From the NCBI RefSeq assembly GCF_025370255.1, contig NZ_JAMTCD010000003.1:124001-188000 (forward strand): a stretch of 64,000 nucleotides of DNA. Reading direction: 5' to 3'. The position numbers and the translations under genes were made by a program. Of this stretch, positions 1 through 9,361 are shown one piece after another. Numbering within the stretch: the first letter of the stretch is position 1; the number at the start of each line of letters is the position of its first letter. The notes below the pieces were generated by a model. It made no database searches and was not told the origin of the DNA. It was given only the letters and a program-made list of their open reading frames with translations. Source of the DNA: Shewanella holmiensis. GTDB lineage: Bacteria; Pseudomonadota; Gammaproteobacteria; Enterobacterales; Shewanellaceae.

Positions 1-1764
1 GATGGCACGTGAAGCGAAAATGCCTGTAAACATACTAGTTAGCAAGCCTAAACCCAGAGTTAACGCAAAACCTTGAATGGGGCCATTGCCAATAGAAAAT
101 AACACTACGGCGGTGATCATAGTGGTGAAATTGGCATCAAATATTGTTGAAAAAGCACTATCAAATCCAACGTCAATAGCACTAGCAAAACTTCGACCTT
201 CTGCTAGTTTATCTTTTATTCGCTCAAAAATAAGTACGTTAGTATCTACAGCCATACCCACTGTAAGCACTAACCCTGCAATACCAGGTAAGGTTAATAC
301 TGCCCCTGGAATTAATGCTAACAATCCAAATAACATCACCATATTAGCAATTAGCGCTATATTTGCTACCCAGCCTAAACGCCGGTACCAACAAGCCATA
401 AAGAGTAATGTTAATGACATACCTAATGCTAACGCAGCAAAACCATTGACAATATTTTCAGCGCCTAAACTTGGGCCGATTGTGCGCTCTTCAATGATGG
501 TTACAGGCGCAGTCATAGAGCCGGCTCGTAATAATAATGCCAACTGCTGAGCTTCTTGATGGCTACCTACACCGGTAATTTCAAAATTATTGCCTAACTG
601 ACTTTGAATAGTTGCCACGCTAATAACTTTAGTCGTCTGCTGTGATTTCCCCAGACTATTACGGCTATACTCGCTATAAGAAGTGGCCATTGGTTTACCA
701 ATATTATAGCGCGAAAAGTCTGACATTAACTTTCCTCCAGCAGAATCTAAGCTGATATTCACTTTTGCCATGCCAAAATCACCAGTGGCGGCACGCGCAT
801 CAACAATATGATCTCCAGCTAATACAGGGGTTCTCGCGACATAAATTGGATTGTTGGCTTGATCCTTTAACACTAACGCATTAATTGAACCATTCTCAAG
901 AACAGGATAAAAAGCTAAACTGGCTGTAGCGCCAATGACATTTTTAGCGGTGGCTGGATCCTGTACACCTGGCAGTTCAATACGGATACGGTTGTCGCCT
1001 TGGCGTTGCACCAAAGCTTCAGTTATGCCCAGCTCTTCAATGCGGCTGCGCATAATTTGTAAATTCTGTTGTACGGTCAAATTAGTTAATTTCACCTTCT
1101 CATTTTCTGATAGCGCTACATTTAGTCTATCTTTTTGTCCTGTTACCTGCCATAACGGATATTGCTCTGCAATAAATTGTCTTATTTGTCCTCTCACCTC
1201 AGGCAAAGTGAGGTCAACTGTGACTTCAGCGCTGTCACCAGAGTGAATGCTAACACCGGTTATATGCTGTTTTCTGACAAACTGTTTTAACGAATCACCA
1301 ACCATAATACTTTGTTGGCGAAAAACTAAATCTAAGTCGACATCCAATAAAAACTGCACTCCACCACGTAAATCCAGCCCCAGCTTAATGGGTTCAAATC
1401 CCATATTTAACAACCAAGTAGGCGCTGCAGGTGATAAGGATAATGTCACTTGAGCCTGTTTTTCAAACTCGTTTATTAAGGTGTTTTTAGCAAGCATTTG
1501 TTGCTGTGGGTCTTGCAAGACGACTAATACATTCTGCTGCTTTTGCTCAATGCGTTTACTGCTGATCCCCGCTTGATTTAATACCTGATAAACATGCTCA
1601 GAGGATAAGGTGTGTGATGATTTTGATGACAGTTGTACAGCTGCATCTTCGCCATACCAAGACGGAAGAGCGCTTAAAAAAAGTATTACTAACGTACTGA
1701 TAAGCAGCCAATATTTCCACTGAGAGTAATGGTTTAATAGAGTCTTTTTTGATTTAGGTTTCAT
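1..1764 (-). CDS. secD: SecD-family protein export membrane subunit (partial, cut by window edge)
   Basis: SecD pairs with SecF at the inner membrane and uses the ion gradient to pull exported proteins through SecYEG on the periplasmic side. The 588 visible codons start at ATG 1764 with a basic N-terminus and one membrane segment (about residues 18-36). They carry the SecD signature LGLDLRGGVQFLLDVD near residue 125, the periplasmic domain, and C-terminal membrane segments with GMAVDTNVLIFERI, which holds the conserved Asp. E. coli SecD has 615 residues, so only about 20 are missing past base 1. The usual secD neighbours (tgt, yajC) are absent and greA is nearby instead, so I infer a second, accessory SecD with a secF beyond the edge. 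Family certain, paralogue status inferred. Confidence 0.88.
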   Translation of the reverse strand, partial: MKPKSKKTLLNHYSQWKYWLLISTLVILFLSALPSWYGEDAAVQLSSKSSHTLSSEHVYQVLNQAGISSKRIEQKQQNVLVVLQDPQQQMLAKNTLINEFEKQAQVTLSLSPAAPTWLLNMGFEPIKLGLDLRGGVQFLLDVDLDLVFRQQSIMVGDSLKQFVRKQHITGVSIHSGDSAEVTVDLTLPEVRGQIRQFIAEQYPLWQVTGQKDRLNVALSENEKVKLTNLTVQQNLQIMRSRIEELGITEALVQRQGDNRIRIELPGVQDPATAKNVIGATASLAFYPVLENGSINALVLKDQANNPIYVARTPVLAGDHIVDARAATGDFGMAKVNISLDSAGGKLMSDFSRYNIGKPMATSYSEYSRNSLGKSQQTTKVISVATIQSQLGNNFEITGVGSHQEAQQLALLLRAGSMTAPVTIIEERTIGPSLGAENIVNGFAALALGMSLTLLFMACWYRRLGWVANIALIANMVMLFGLLALIPGAVLTLPGIAGLVLTVGMAVDTNVLIFERIKDKLAEGRSFASAIDVGFDSAFSTIFDANFTTMITAVVLFSIGNGPIQGFALTLGLGLLTSMFTGIFASRAI

Positions 1765-1908
1765 AACAATAGATCTCACAACATCGTGGAATAATAAATC
1801 CACGCAAACAATGCACCACAAGCTATAACTGCATTTATTGCAGATCAACAGCTCAAGGAAAATTCACTAGCGATAGCTAATGGTTATTTTTAATGTTGTG
1901 TTATACGT

Positions 1909-2502
1909 TTAACAAATGTGAGTATGAACGAAGAGTAAATTAGACTCTTTCCAACCGGAAAGCCTTGAAGGGGCTGATACAGTCGATAAAGTCCAGTCTA
2001 GTTGTGGACTGAAATCAATTTGATAACCAATTGCCAAACTTGGCACAGGAGGGGAAATAAACTCATATGCTAAAAGGTAGCTTGGTCTAATTTCATCCGA
2101 ATAGTGTTGAGCTAAATTAATATAGCGTGCTGAATAGGTTGGAACATAATGTATGTCATTAGAGATGGGGAGCTTAGAAGATTGAGTGTTAACACTTGCT
2201 ATATCAACTAAGTAGAATAAAGAAGTACCGATAACTGTTGATGGGTAATTGGCTGTAATCTCGCCATTTATAACTGAGTCGTTAATATCCACGATCAAAT
2301 GAGGATGATTAACATCGGACTGATTTGATTGATGGTAAGCGATAACACAATTATCAATAGCAGTAGCAGAGGAACTCGTGCAGCTAGGTGCTGCAGAGTA
2401 ATTTAATTGAGCTGATATTAAAGTATGATTAGTGGCAAGGAAGCTAGTGCTCAACCCCACAACAATCAATATCATTAATATTTTAGCCCAAGAAAACGTC
2501 AT
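1909..2502 (-). CDS. Unknown exported or membrane-anchored protein
   Basis: Not recognised. The 197-residue product begins with a hydrophobic segment (about residues 6-25, after MTFSWAK) that could be a signal peptide or an anchor. The rest is polar, rich in Ser, Thr and Asn, with Cys at about 42 and 52 and Cys as the last residue, all compatible with a periplasmic location and a disulfide. It lies between accessory secD and greA on the same strand. The gap to secD is 144 bases and the gap to greA is 234 bases with a greA terminator in it, so it probably has its own promoter. No repeat or catalytic motif is visible. A lineage-specific secreted protein is the most I can say. Confidence 0.55.
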   Translation of the reverse strand: MTFSWAKILMILIVVGLSTSFLATNHTLISAQLNYSAAPSCTSSSATAIDNCVIAYHQSNQSDVNHPHLIVDINDSVINGEITANYPSTVIGTSLFYLVDIASVNTQSSKLPISNDIHYVPTYSARYINLAQHYSDEIRPSYLLAYEFISPPVPSLAIGYQIDFSPQLDWTLSTVSAPSRLSGWKESNLLFVHTHIC

Positions 2503-2664
2503 ATAACCTTAACCTATTAATTAGTTTTATTACTCAATATAGTCGTAAACAATAAATCGCCAATAAAGTGTAAACTGCATGTGATGCTATTAAAAATAGC
2601 TTATAGCCAACTTCAGATAATAACTGCACCTGTCATATTCAGCAAATTAATTATTTTGCATGTA

Positions 2665-2697
2665 ACAAAAAGCACTTAACATTTGATATTAAGTGCT
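2665..2697 (-). terminator. Intrinsic terminator of greA
   Basis: A perfect 9-bp stem (AGCACTTAA with TTAAGTGCT, 2671-2679 and 2689-2697) and 9-base loop. Read on the minus strand it is followed by TTTTTG. It lies 40 bases past the greA stop codon. Confidence 0.75.
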
Positions 2698-2736
2698 CGA
2701 TATAATTATGCAATAATCGTAAATATCTTTATCTGA

Positions 2737-3213
2737 CTAGATATATTTTACCGACAAAATTTCATAATCTGTGATGCCACCTGGAGTGGCAATCCCCACT
2801 TCATCACCTTCATTTTTGCCAATAAGTCCACGGGCAATAGGCGAGTTAACAGAAATTAAATTCTGTTTGATATCAGCTTCATCATCACCCACTATGCGGT
2901 AAGTGACTTCAGCATCGGTTTCGATATTCAAAATAGCCACTGTAGTGCCAAAAATAACTCGCCCAGTATTTTCGATTTTAGTGACATCGATGATTTGAGC
3001 ATTCGATAATTTGCCTTCAATATCACGAATACGCGCTTCACAAATACCCTGCTCTTCTCGTGCGGCATGGTACTCAGCATTTTCTTTTAAATCACCAAGC
3101 TCACGGGCAGATGCAATTGCTTCGGTAATTTTAGGGCGTCGATCAAATTTTAAGATTTCTAATTCTTTACGTAATTGATCAGCACCAACAACAGTCATTG
3201 GAACTTTATTCAT
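2737..3213 (-). CDS. greA: Transcription elongation factor GreA
   Basis: GreA enters the secondary channel of RNA polymerase and stimulates cleavage of backtracked RNA so elongation can resume. The 158 residues match the usual length. The N-terminal coiled coil carries the tip motif [16 protein letters not shown] (about residues 40-55) with the Asp and Glu that coordinate the catalytic Mg2+; the C-terminal globular domain ends in [13 protein letters not shown] at 3213 has a GGAG ribosome site 10 bases upstream. It is flanked by its own terminator, so it looks monocistronic. In E. coli greA sits elsewhere (near ftsH); here it is beside the nqr assembly genes. Confidence 0.97.
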   Translation of the reverse strand: MNKVPMTVVGADQLRKELEILKFDRRPKITEAIASARELGDLKENAEYHAAREEQGICEARIRDIEGKLSNAQIIDVTKIENTGRVIFGTTVAILNIETDAEVTYRIVGDDEADIKQNLISVNSPIARGLIGKNEGDEVGIATPGGITDYEILSVKYI

Positions 3214-3407
3214 GTTAAGCGATCTCCATAAAACAAAAGCATCCCGTGTCGATAAATTATCAACACAATTAAAATTGGTTTGGAATGACTTACTCTAACA
3301 AGTTAAAAGTAATTCGACAGGGATATACACAGATAATGGCAACAGCTTACCTAAGCTTTAACAGACTTGCTAGTCAGATGAGTAAAAATGCTGCCTTTGA
3401 AGTAAAT

Positions 3408-3440
3408 AAACAAAACAACCCACTTCAATCGTGGGCTGTT
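3408..3440 (-). terminator. Intrinsic terminator after nqrM
   Basis: Minus-strand hairpin AACAGCCCAC / GTGGGTTGTT (3431-3440 with 3414-3423, one G-U pair, 7-base loop) followed by TTGTTT. It sits 40 bases past the nqrM stop and would end the apbE-nqrM transcript. The rest of the greA-nqrM spacer shows only greA's upstream region. Confidence 0.6.
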
Positions 3441-3479
3441 AAAAACAAAACTCATTCAAATTATTGAAAAGATAAAATG

Positions 3480-3701
3480 CTAAATGATGCGATTTTGCGC
3501 TAACTTCTCACGGCGCTCTTCTTCCGCCATGCGGCGTTTACGTTTGTCGCAAGGATCATCACAATCACACGCTTTTTCGATGCCTAACACGCCAAGGCCG
3601 CCACAGCTTCCTTCCACAGCTTTTTTCTTAATAATATAACCAATTGACATTAAGACGAAAAAAACTAATAACACCACAAATGTCGCTATTAACTCGCTCA
3701 T
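3480..3701 (-). CDS. nqrM: Na+-NQR maturation protein NqrM (DUF539)
   Basis: NqrM is a small membrane protein needed to mature Na+-NQR, probably by delivering iron for the centre between NqrD and NqrE. The 73 residues start at ATG 3701, chosen because the family begins MSEL followed by one membrane helix (residues 5-24); longer upstream reading would overlap apbE. The tail has the four family cysteines, GSCGG and ACDCDDPC (about residues 32, 45, 47, 51), then a basic, charged C-terminus. It lies 25 bases behind apbE on the same strand, matching the known nqr-apbE-nqrM order in Vibrio and Shewanella. A terminator follows. Confidence 0.93.
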   Translation of the reverse strand: MSELIATFVVLLVFFVLMSIGYIIKKKAVEGSCGGLGVLGIEKACDCDDPCDKRKRRMAEEERREKLAQNRII

Positions 3702-3726
3702 TTTGGACTCCAGTTTAATGGATGGT

Positions 3727-4737
3727 TTAATCAAGATAAGGCTTGAAGGCCTCACTGTAATAGACCTGATAACCCTGTTCCTGCTTTTCAATCAGCATTA
3801 TTGCTAAATTCTGCTCTTTGGCAAGTGCTAATGATGCTTCAGTCCCAAGAACCATCATGGCTGTAGCATAACCATCTGCAGTCATTGAACTTTTATGTAA
3901 TACCGTAGCTGAAGCTAATTTATGCTTAATCGGATAGCCGCTACGCGGGTCTATGAGATGTGAAAAACGCTCGCCATTCTCTTCATGGTAAATACGATAA
4001 TCACCTGACGTAGCTAATGCCATTGTACCAAGTTCAATGACTTGTTGCACCTCTTGGCCATCTTCACTCGGTTTTTCTACCGCGATACGCCACTCACTGC
4101 CATCAGCCTTGTGGCCTTTAACACTAATTTCGCCACCTATCTCAACGAGATAACCAGACACTTGGTACTTGTCTAATAAGCTGGCAATTTTATCCACACC
4201 AAAACCTTTGGCTATTGATGATAAATCGACATACAAATCAGCACTATCTTTAATGAGTCGATTGCCATCTATTGTTAGCTCTGATATTCCCGTCTTGGCT
4301 TTAGCGGCTTGAATTGCCTCTAACGATGGGGATGTGGTTGGGCGTTTATCAGGGCCAAAGCCCCAAAGATTGACCAATGGGCCTAAAGTAATATCCAATG
4401 CACCATCGGTGATCTTGTATAAACGAATCGCTTCTTTTACCACTGTCAGTGTATCAGGAGAGACTTCCGTTCCTTGCCTTATCTGCAGTTTATTAAATCG
4501 CGATAACTCAGAATTTGGCCGATAGGTAGACATTTGATTATTGACAATTTCAAGTGCCATATCGATTTCGGTTTGCAGTAAGTTTGCTTCAGGTAATTGA
4601 TCATTTCGAATCACAGTAATGTGATAAGTTGTGCCCATGGTTTTACCGGCTAACTGTAAAGTCGGTTCAGGCTGAGAACACGCAGTGATAAGGCTTATCA
4701 CTGCCATAAAAATAACGCTGCGAAGTAAATTAACCAT
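3727..4737 (-). CDS. apbE: FAD:protein FMN transferase ApbE (lipoprotein)
   Basis: ApbE transfers FMN from FAD onto a Thr in target proteins; its partners here are NqrB and NqrC. The 336-residue protein has a lipoprotein signal with lipobox LITAC (Cys20), so it is membrane-tethered in the periplasm. Family motifs are GKTMGTTYHITV (about residue 31), the flavin-binding stretch DLSSIAKGFGVD, GGEISVKG, and SHLIDPRSGYP before the Mg2+-binding C-terminal part. Start ATG 4737. It follows nqrF at 96 bases, but two hairpin terminators lie in that gap, so its expression may depend on read-through or a promoter inside nqrF. Confidence 0.96.
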   Translation of the reverse strand: MVNLLRSVIFMAVISLITACSQPEPTLQLAGKTMGTTYHITVIRNDQLPEANLLQTEIDMALEIVNNQMSTYRPNSELSRFNKLQIRQGTEVSPDTLTVVKEAIRLYKITDGALDITLGPLVNLWGFGPDKRPTTSPSLEAIQAAKAKTGISELTIDGNRLIKDSADLYVDLSSIAKGFGVDKIASLLDKYQVSGYLVEIGGEISVKGHKADGSEWRIAVEKPSEDGQEVQQVIELGTMALATSGDYRIYHEENGERFSHLIDPRSGYPIKHKLASATVLHKSSMTADGYATAMMVLGTEASLALAKEQNLAIMLIEKQEQGYQVYYSEAFKPYLD

Positions 4738-4755
4738 AATGCTCTATTTCTATAA

Positions 4756-4790
4756 AACAAAAATTGCAGTCCGTTAACGAACTGCAATTT
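4756..4790 (-). terminator. Second hairpin of the nqrF-apbE tandem terminator
   Basis: Perfect 10-bp stem AAATTGCAGT / ACTGCAATTT (4761-4770 and 4781-4790) with a 10-base loop. On the minus strand it runs into TTTTTGTTTT. It ends only about 20 bases before the apbE start codon. Confidence 0.6.
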
Positions 4791-4826
4791 ACAAAAAATT
4801 AAGGTGCTCTAATAGCACCTTAATTT
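4791..4826 (-). terminator. First hairpin of the nqrF-apbE tandem terminator
   Basis: Perfect 13-bp stem AAATTAAGGTGCT / AGCACCTTAATTT (4796-4808 and 4814-4826), 5-base loop, then TTTTTTG on the minus strand. It starts 8 bases past the nqrF stop and should end most nqr operon transcripts. Confidence 0.8.
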
Positions 4827-4833
4827 AATTAAC

Positions 4834-6081
4834 TTAACCGCCGAAGTCATCTAGTAAGATGTTTTCATCTTCAACGCCTAAATCTTTTAACATCGCAATA
4901 ACTGCTGCGTTCATCATTGGAGGTCCACACATATAGAACTCACAATCTTCTGGTGCATCATGGTCGCGCAGGTAGTTTTCATATAATACGTTATGAATAA
5001 AACCTGTATAACCCGTCCAGTTATCTTCAGCTTGAGGATCAGATAATGCAACATGCCATTGGAAGTTTTCGTTCTCAGCCGCTAGGCCATCAAAATCTTC
5101 CACATAGAACATTTCACGCTTAGAACGAGCACCGTACCAGAAGCTCATCTTACGCTTAGAGTTAAGACGCTTAAGTTGGTCAAAAATGTGCGAACGCATC
5201 GGAGCCATACCAGCACCACCGCCAACGAATACCATTTCAGCATCTGTGTCTTTTGCAAAGAACTCACCAAACGGACCTGAGATTGTCACTTTATCACCGG
5301 CTTTTAAACTCCAAATGAATGATGACATCTTACCGCAAGGTAAGCTCAAATTGCGTGGTGGTGGCGTTGCAATACGCACGTTTAGCATAATAATGCCAAA
5401 CTCTTCTGGATAGTTAGCCATTGAGTATGCACGAATAGTTTCTTCGTCTACTTTTGATTCTAACTTGAAGAAACCAAAATGCTCCCAATCGCCGCGATAT
5501 TTTTCAGGGACATCAAACTCAGCATATTTAACATGATGAGCTGGTGCTTCAATCTGAATATATCCACCTGCGCGGAATGGAACTGATTCTCCATCAGGAA
5601 TTTGCAGCTTAAGCTCTTTAATGAAAGTCGCTTTGTTATCGTTAGAGATAACTTCACATTCCCATTTTTTGATACCGAAGATTTCTTCTTCTAGCTCAAT
5701 TTCCATGTCGGTTTTAACGTTAACCTGACAAGCTAAACGACAACCTTGACGGGCTTCGCCTTTGCTAATGTGATCAAGTTCGGTAGGAAGAATGTCTCCA
5801 CCACCAGACTTGATATGTACGCGACATTGACCACAAGAGCCACCGCCACCACATGCGCTAGATACGAAAATACCGCTATTTGATAAAGCACCAAGTAACT
5901 TGCCACCTGCGCCTGTTTTAATTGCTTTGTCAGCATCACCATTAATACCAATGGTGATATCACCGCTCGCAACCAGTTTCGATTTAGCAAATAAAATCAC
6001 TAAAACCAACACCAGTACGATAACGGTAAACATACTCACACCTAGATAAACATCTATTGGAGTAGATTCAAGAATACCCAT
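4834..6081 (-). CDS. nqrF: Na+-NQR subunit F (NADH dehydrogenase, FAD and 2Fe-2S)
   Basis: NqrF oxidises NADH and passes electrons through FAD and a 2Fe-2S centre into the sodium pump. The 415 residues show one N-terminal membrane helix (about 11-33), a ferredoxin domain with ligands Cys77, Cys83, Cys86 and Cys118 ([11 protein letters not shown]), then a ferredoxin-reductase module with FAD motif RAYSMAN and NADH motif [11 protein letters not shown]. The C-terminus LLDDFGG is typical of the family. It is the last gene of nqrABCDEF, 47 bases after nqrE, and a strong hairpin follows. No unusual substitutions seen. Confidence 0.98.
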   Translation of the reverse strand: MGILESTPIDVYLGVSMFTVIVLVLVLVILFAKSKLVASGDITIGINGDADKAIKTGAGGKLLGALSNSGIFVSSACGGGGSCGQCRVHIKSGGGDILPTELDHISKGEARQGCRLACQVNVKTDMEIELEEEIFGIKKWECEVISNDNKATFIKELKLQIPDGESVPFRAGGYIQIEAPAHHVKYAEFDVPEKYRGDWEHFGFFKLESKVDEETIRAYSMANYPEEFGIIMLNVRIATPPPRNLSLPCGKMSSFIWSLKAGDKVTISGPFGEFFAKDTDAEMVFVGGGAGMAPMRSHIFDQLKRLNSKRKMSFWYGARSKREMFYVEDFDGLAAENENFQWHVALSDPQAEDNWTGYTGFIHNVLYENYLRDHDAPEDCEFYMCGPPMMNAAVIAMLKDLGVEDENILLDDFGG

Positions 6082-6128
6082 TCACTTATTCCTTAAAGGT
6101 TCAAATTAATGCTTCGTCTCAGTACTTC

Positions 6129-6737
6129 TTACAAAGAAACACCAGAGAACGACATGAAACCTAGAGCCATAAGACCTGCTGTAACAAAGGTAATACCTAA
6201 GCCACGTAGACCGTTTGGCACATCAGAATACTTCATTTTCTCACGGATACCCGCTAACAATACAATTGCTAACGCCCAACCGATCCCAGAGCCAATACCA
6301 AACACTACGCTTTCGCTTAGGTTATAGTCGCGCTCAACCATAAATGATACCGCACCGAAAATCGCACAGTTAACAGTAATCAATGGTAAGAAGATACCTA
6401 ACGCGTTGTATAAAGGTGGAAAGTACTTATCTAAAGTCATTTCCAAAATTTGTACTAGCGCTGCAATCACACCAATAAAGGTAATAAACTTCAAGAAGCT
6501 TAAGTCTGCTTCTGGAACGCCAGCCCAAGCCAGTGCACCAGGGGCAAGTAAACCTTGATAGATGATTTGGTTAGCAGGTACTGAAATGGCCAAAACCACA
6601 ATAACTGCAACACCCAAACCCATCGAGGTCGTCACTTTTTTAGACACAGCTAAGAAGGTACACATACCCAAGAAGAAGGCTAATGCCATGTTCTCAATGA
6701 ATATTGAACGAATTAATAAACTAATATAATGTTCCAT
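6129..6737 (-). CDS. nqrE: Na+-NQR subunit E
   Basis: NqrE is a six-helix membrane subunit that forms an inverted pseudo-symmetric pair with NqrD and shares an intramembrane iron centre. The 202 residues are almost wholly hydrophobic helices. Cys26 ([10 protein letters not shown]) and Cys124 (TVNCAIFG) match the known ligand positions. Start ATG 6737; it follows nqrD with a 5-base gap, so translation is probably coupled. Length and sequence agree with other gammaproteobacterial NqrE. Confidence 0.97.
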   Translation of the reverse strand: MEHYISLLIRSIFIENMALAFFLGMCTFLAVSKKVTTSMGLGVAVIVVLAISVPANQIIYQGLLAPGALAWAGVPEADLSFLKFITFIGVIAALVQILEMTLDKYFPPLYNALGIFLPLITVNCAIFGAVSFMVERDYNLSESVVFGIGSGIGWALAIVLLAGIREKMKYSDVPNGLRGLGITFVTAGLMALGFMSFSGVSL

Positions 6738-6742
6738 TCTGC

Positions 6743-7375
6743 TTACCCTTTTGCTTCTACTTGCTCTGGCTTATAAGTACGTATCATCCAGATTAAACCA
6801 CCAATCAAGAAGAATGCACTTGGTGGAAGTAGTAATAAACCATTTGGTTGATACCAGCCACCGTCAGAGATTTTGCTGAGGATTTCAATACCGAATAATG
6901 AACCGTTACCGAATAATTCGCGAATGAAGCCTACTGATAATAAGATTGCACCGTAACCTAAACCGTTACCGATACCATCCATAAAACTCATCATTGGAGG
7001 TGTTTTCATTGCATAAGCTTCAGCACGACCCATTACGATACAGTTAGTAATAATCAAACCAACGAATACAGATAACTGCTTCGCAATATCATAAGCATAA
7101 GCTTGTAATACTTGGTCTACGACAATTACTAAAGATGCAATAACGGTCATTTGAACAATGATACGAACACTGCTAGGAATGTGATTACGCAAAAGCGAAA
7201 TAAACAAGTTAGAAAACGCAGTCACAACCGTCAATGCTAATGTCATTACGATAGCGGTTTCCATTTTAGCGGTAACAGCTAGGGCACTACATACACCCAA
7301 GATTTGCAGAGCAATTGGGTTATTATTGATGATTGGTCCGGTTAGAACCTGCTTCAGTTCTTTAGCATTAGCCAT
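6743..7375 (-). CDS. nqrD: Na+-NQR subunit D
   Basis: NqrD is a six-helix membrane subunit of the sodium pump and pairs with NqrE. The 210 residues contain Cys29 ([10 protein letters not shown]) and Cys112 ([14 protein letters not shown]), the same positions as the iron-centre ligands in Vibrio NqrD. The C-terminus is a short charged tail. Start ATG 7375 overlaps the nqrC stop by one base, showing tight coupling inside the operon. Confidence 0.97.
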   Translation of the reverse strand: MANAKELKQVLTGPIINNNPIALQILGVCSALAVTAKMETAIVMTLALTVVTAFSNLFISLLRNHIPSSVRIIVQMTVIASLVIVVDQVLQAYAYDIAKQLSVFVGLIITNCIVMGRAEAYAMKTPPMMSFMDGIGNGLGYGAILLSVGFIRELFGNGSLFGIEILSKISDGGWYQPNGLLLLPPSAFFLIGGLIWMIRTYKPEQVEAKG

Positions 7376-8169
7376 TAGCTAAGTCCTCCATTGCGTGCTT
7401 TTTCAATAAAGCGAGCAAAACCTTCTTCACCTAACCAAAATGTTAATGAATGTTGGACACCATTACTGGTTAACGTTGCACCAGATAATGCATCAACACC
7501 ATGAACAGAAGCGGCTACTGTCGGTAACTTGGTCACTTGAATAGCTAACTCACCATTCTCATTATAAAGTTTTTTACCTTCCCACTTAGCGATCCACTGT
7601 GGATTTTGAACTTCACCACCTAGACCTGGTGTTTCACCAGAACCAGTAAAGTCATAATACACAAGGCTACGAATGGTGTTCATATCCGCTTCAACAGCTA
7701 AGAATGCAAACATAGTTGACCATAGACCGTACCCTTTAACAGGAATAATCACAGTCTGTAGTTGTTTGTTATCGTCTTTAATCAGATAAACAACACCTGT
7801 GTTTGCCACGCGCTTAACCGACGCAATATCGTGCTGCGGTTTGAAAGACGTTGCAGGAGTACGAGCTGCCTTTTCAACATCAAAAGTATCTGCGTTACCT
7901 TCTATAAAGTCACCGGTTTTAAGATCAACCAGACGCGCTTCTACGTATTTATTATACGTGTCGATAACGGTTTTCTTTTCAAGCTTGCCAGCTTTAGTAT
8001 CCACTAAACCCGCCGCTTCAAGAATGTACTTTTGCTTATCTAAAAGCTTATTTTCTTGTTGTGTTGGCTTAAGCAAAACGGCTGCTGTAGACACAAACAT
8101 CGAGCAGACAAAGCAAAGACCAATCACAACAAATAATGTTTTTCCAAACGAATCTTTATTACTAGCCAC
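7375..8169 (-). CDS. nqrC: Na+-NQR subunit C (covalent FMN, GTG start)
   Basis: NqrC is the periplasmic flavoprotein subunit; its FMN is bound through a phosphoester to Thr by ApbE. I place the start at GTG 8169 rather than the in-frame ATG at 8214: GTG has a perfect GGAGG seven bases upstream and gives the family N-terminus [10 protein letters not shown] before the single membrane helix (about residues 11-33). The product is 264 residues. The flavinylation motif SGATLTS puts FMN on Thr232. The gene overlaps the nqrB 3' end by 8 bases and touches nqrD, so nqrBCD are translationally linked. Confidence 0.95.
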   Translation of the reverse strand: MASNKDSFGKTLFVVIGLCFVCSMFVSTAAVLLKPTQQENKLLDKQKYILEAAGLVDTKAGKLEKKTVIDTYNKYVEARLVDLKTGDFIEGNADTFDVEKAARTPATSFKPQHDIASVKRVANTGVVYLIKDDNKQLQTVIIPVKGYGLWSTMFAFLAVEADMNTIRSLVYYDFTGSGETPGLGGEVQNPQWIAKWEGKKLYNENGELAIQVTKLPTVAASVHGVDALSGATLTSNGVQHSLTFWLGEEGFARFIEKARNGGLS

Positions 8170-9361
8170 GTGCGATCCTCCGTTTGATATTTGCTTGAAC
8201 GACGAAGTGGTCAAATAACGGCGCGAATAAGTTAGCGAATAAAATTGCTAACATCATACCTTCAGGGAATGCAGGGTTAATCACACGGATGAACACCACC
8301 ATTGCACCAATTAGGATGCCATAGGCCCACTTTGCAGAGTTAGTAAATGACGCAGACACAGGGTCTGTTGCCATAAACATCATACCGAAAGCAAAACCAC
8401 CTAGTACCAAGTGCCAATGCCATGGCATGGCAAACATTGGATTAGTGTCGCTACCAATAACATTCAATAACGTTGCGATTGAAGCCATACCAATCATCAC
8501 ACCACCCACAATGCGCCATGAAGCGATGCGAGTATAGATGATGACTAAACCACCTAATAGGATAGCAAAGGTAGAAACTTCACCCACTGAGCCAGGAATA
8601 AAGCCCATAAAGGCATCAATCCAAGTCGCGTTGTTTGCGTAATCAAATGTGCCTTGTGCAGCTTGGCTTAATGCAGTTGCACCAGAGAAACCATCAGCAA
8701 CAACCCATGTCGTGTCACCTGACATACTTAAAGGATAAGCAAAGAACAGGAACGCACGACCAGCTAGCGCAGGGTTTAGGAAGTTTCGGCCGGTACCACC
8801 AAAGATTTCTTTAGCTACAACGACACCAAACGTAATACCTAAAGCTACCATCCATAAAGGAATTGTTGCTGGCAAGGTTAACGCAAACAGTACAGATGTA
8901 ACGAAGAAGCCTTCGTTAACTTCATGACCACGGACAGAGGCGAATAAGACTTCCCAGAAACCACCTACAGCGAAAGTCACTGCGTAGATAGGTAAGAAGA
9001 AACATGCGCCATACCACATCAATGATGCAATACCTGAGTCAGCGGTTAACTGAGCACCAAATAATTCAAACAATCCAACTTGCCAAACATCAGGAGTACC
9101 AAAGCCTGCAGCTAATGCCACTTGTGCTTGTAAACCTACGTTGTACATACCAAAAAACATTGCTGGAAATGTACACGCCCAAACCGTAATCATCATACGC
9201 TTTAGGTCGATGTTATCACGAACATGGGTTCTACCCTTGTTCACTTTACCTGGAGTATAAAATACAGTGGCTGCCGCTTCATAAAGGGCATACCACTTTT
9301 CGTATTTTCCGCCTTTTTCAAATTGCGGTTCAATACGCTCGATAAAATCTTTCAAGCTCAT
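8162..9361 (-). CDS. nqrB: Na+-NQR subunit B (covalent FMN, sodium channel subunit)
   Basis: NqrB is the large membrane subunit that carries covalent FMN, binds riboflavin and quinone, and provides the sodium path. The 399 residues have about ten membrane helices. The ApbE target motif SGATALS places FMN on Thr229, matching Thr236 of Vibrio cholerae. The N-terminal cytoplasmic segment (about 1-50) and basic end IKRRIARG are typical. Start ATG 9361 overlaps the nqrA stop by one base. The embedded GGAGG near its 3' end serves nqrC. Confidence 0.98.
   Translation of the reverse strand: MSLKDFIERIEPQFEKGGKYEKWYALYEAAATVFYTPGKVNKGRTHVRDNIDLKRMMITVWACTFPAMFFGMYNVGLQAQVALAAGFGTPDVWQVGLFELFGAQLTADSGIASLMWYGACFFLPIYAVTFAVGGFWEVLFASVRGHEVNEGFFVTSVLFALTLPATIPLWMVALGITFGVVVAKEIFGGTGRNFLNPALAGRAFLFFAYPLSMSGDTTWVVADGFSGATALSQAAQGTFDYANNATWIDAFMGFIPGSVGEVSTFAILLGGLVIIYTRIASWRIVGGVMIGMASIATLLNVIGSDTNPMFAMPWHWHLVLGGFAFGMMFMATDPVSASFTNSAKWAYGILIGAMVVFIRVINPAFPEGMMLAILFANLFAPLFDHFVVQANIKRRIARG

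Noticed and set aside
77..1453. Three plus-strand ORFs across the left edge
   Set aside because: They are antisense to secD, whose minus-strand reading gives clear SecD motifs.
3285..3467. Plus-strand ORF of 60 residues between greA and nqrM
   Set aside because: It crosses the nqrM terminator hairpin, has no ribosome site and no recognisable sequence.
7762..8218. Two plus-strand ORFs over nqrC
   Set aside because: Antisense shadows of nqrC, which has conserved FMN and membrane features.
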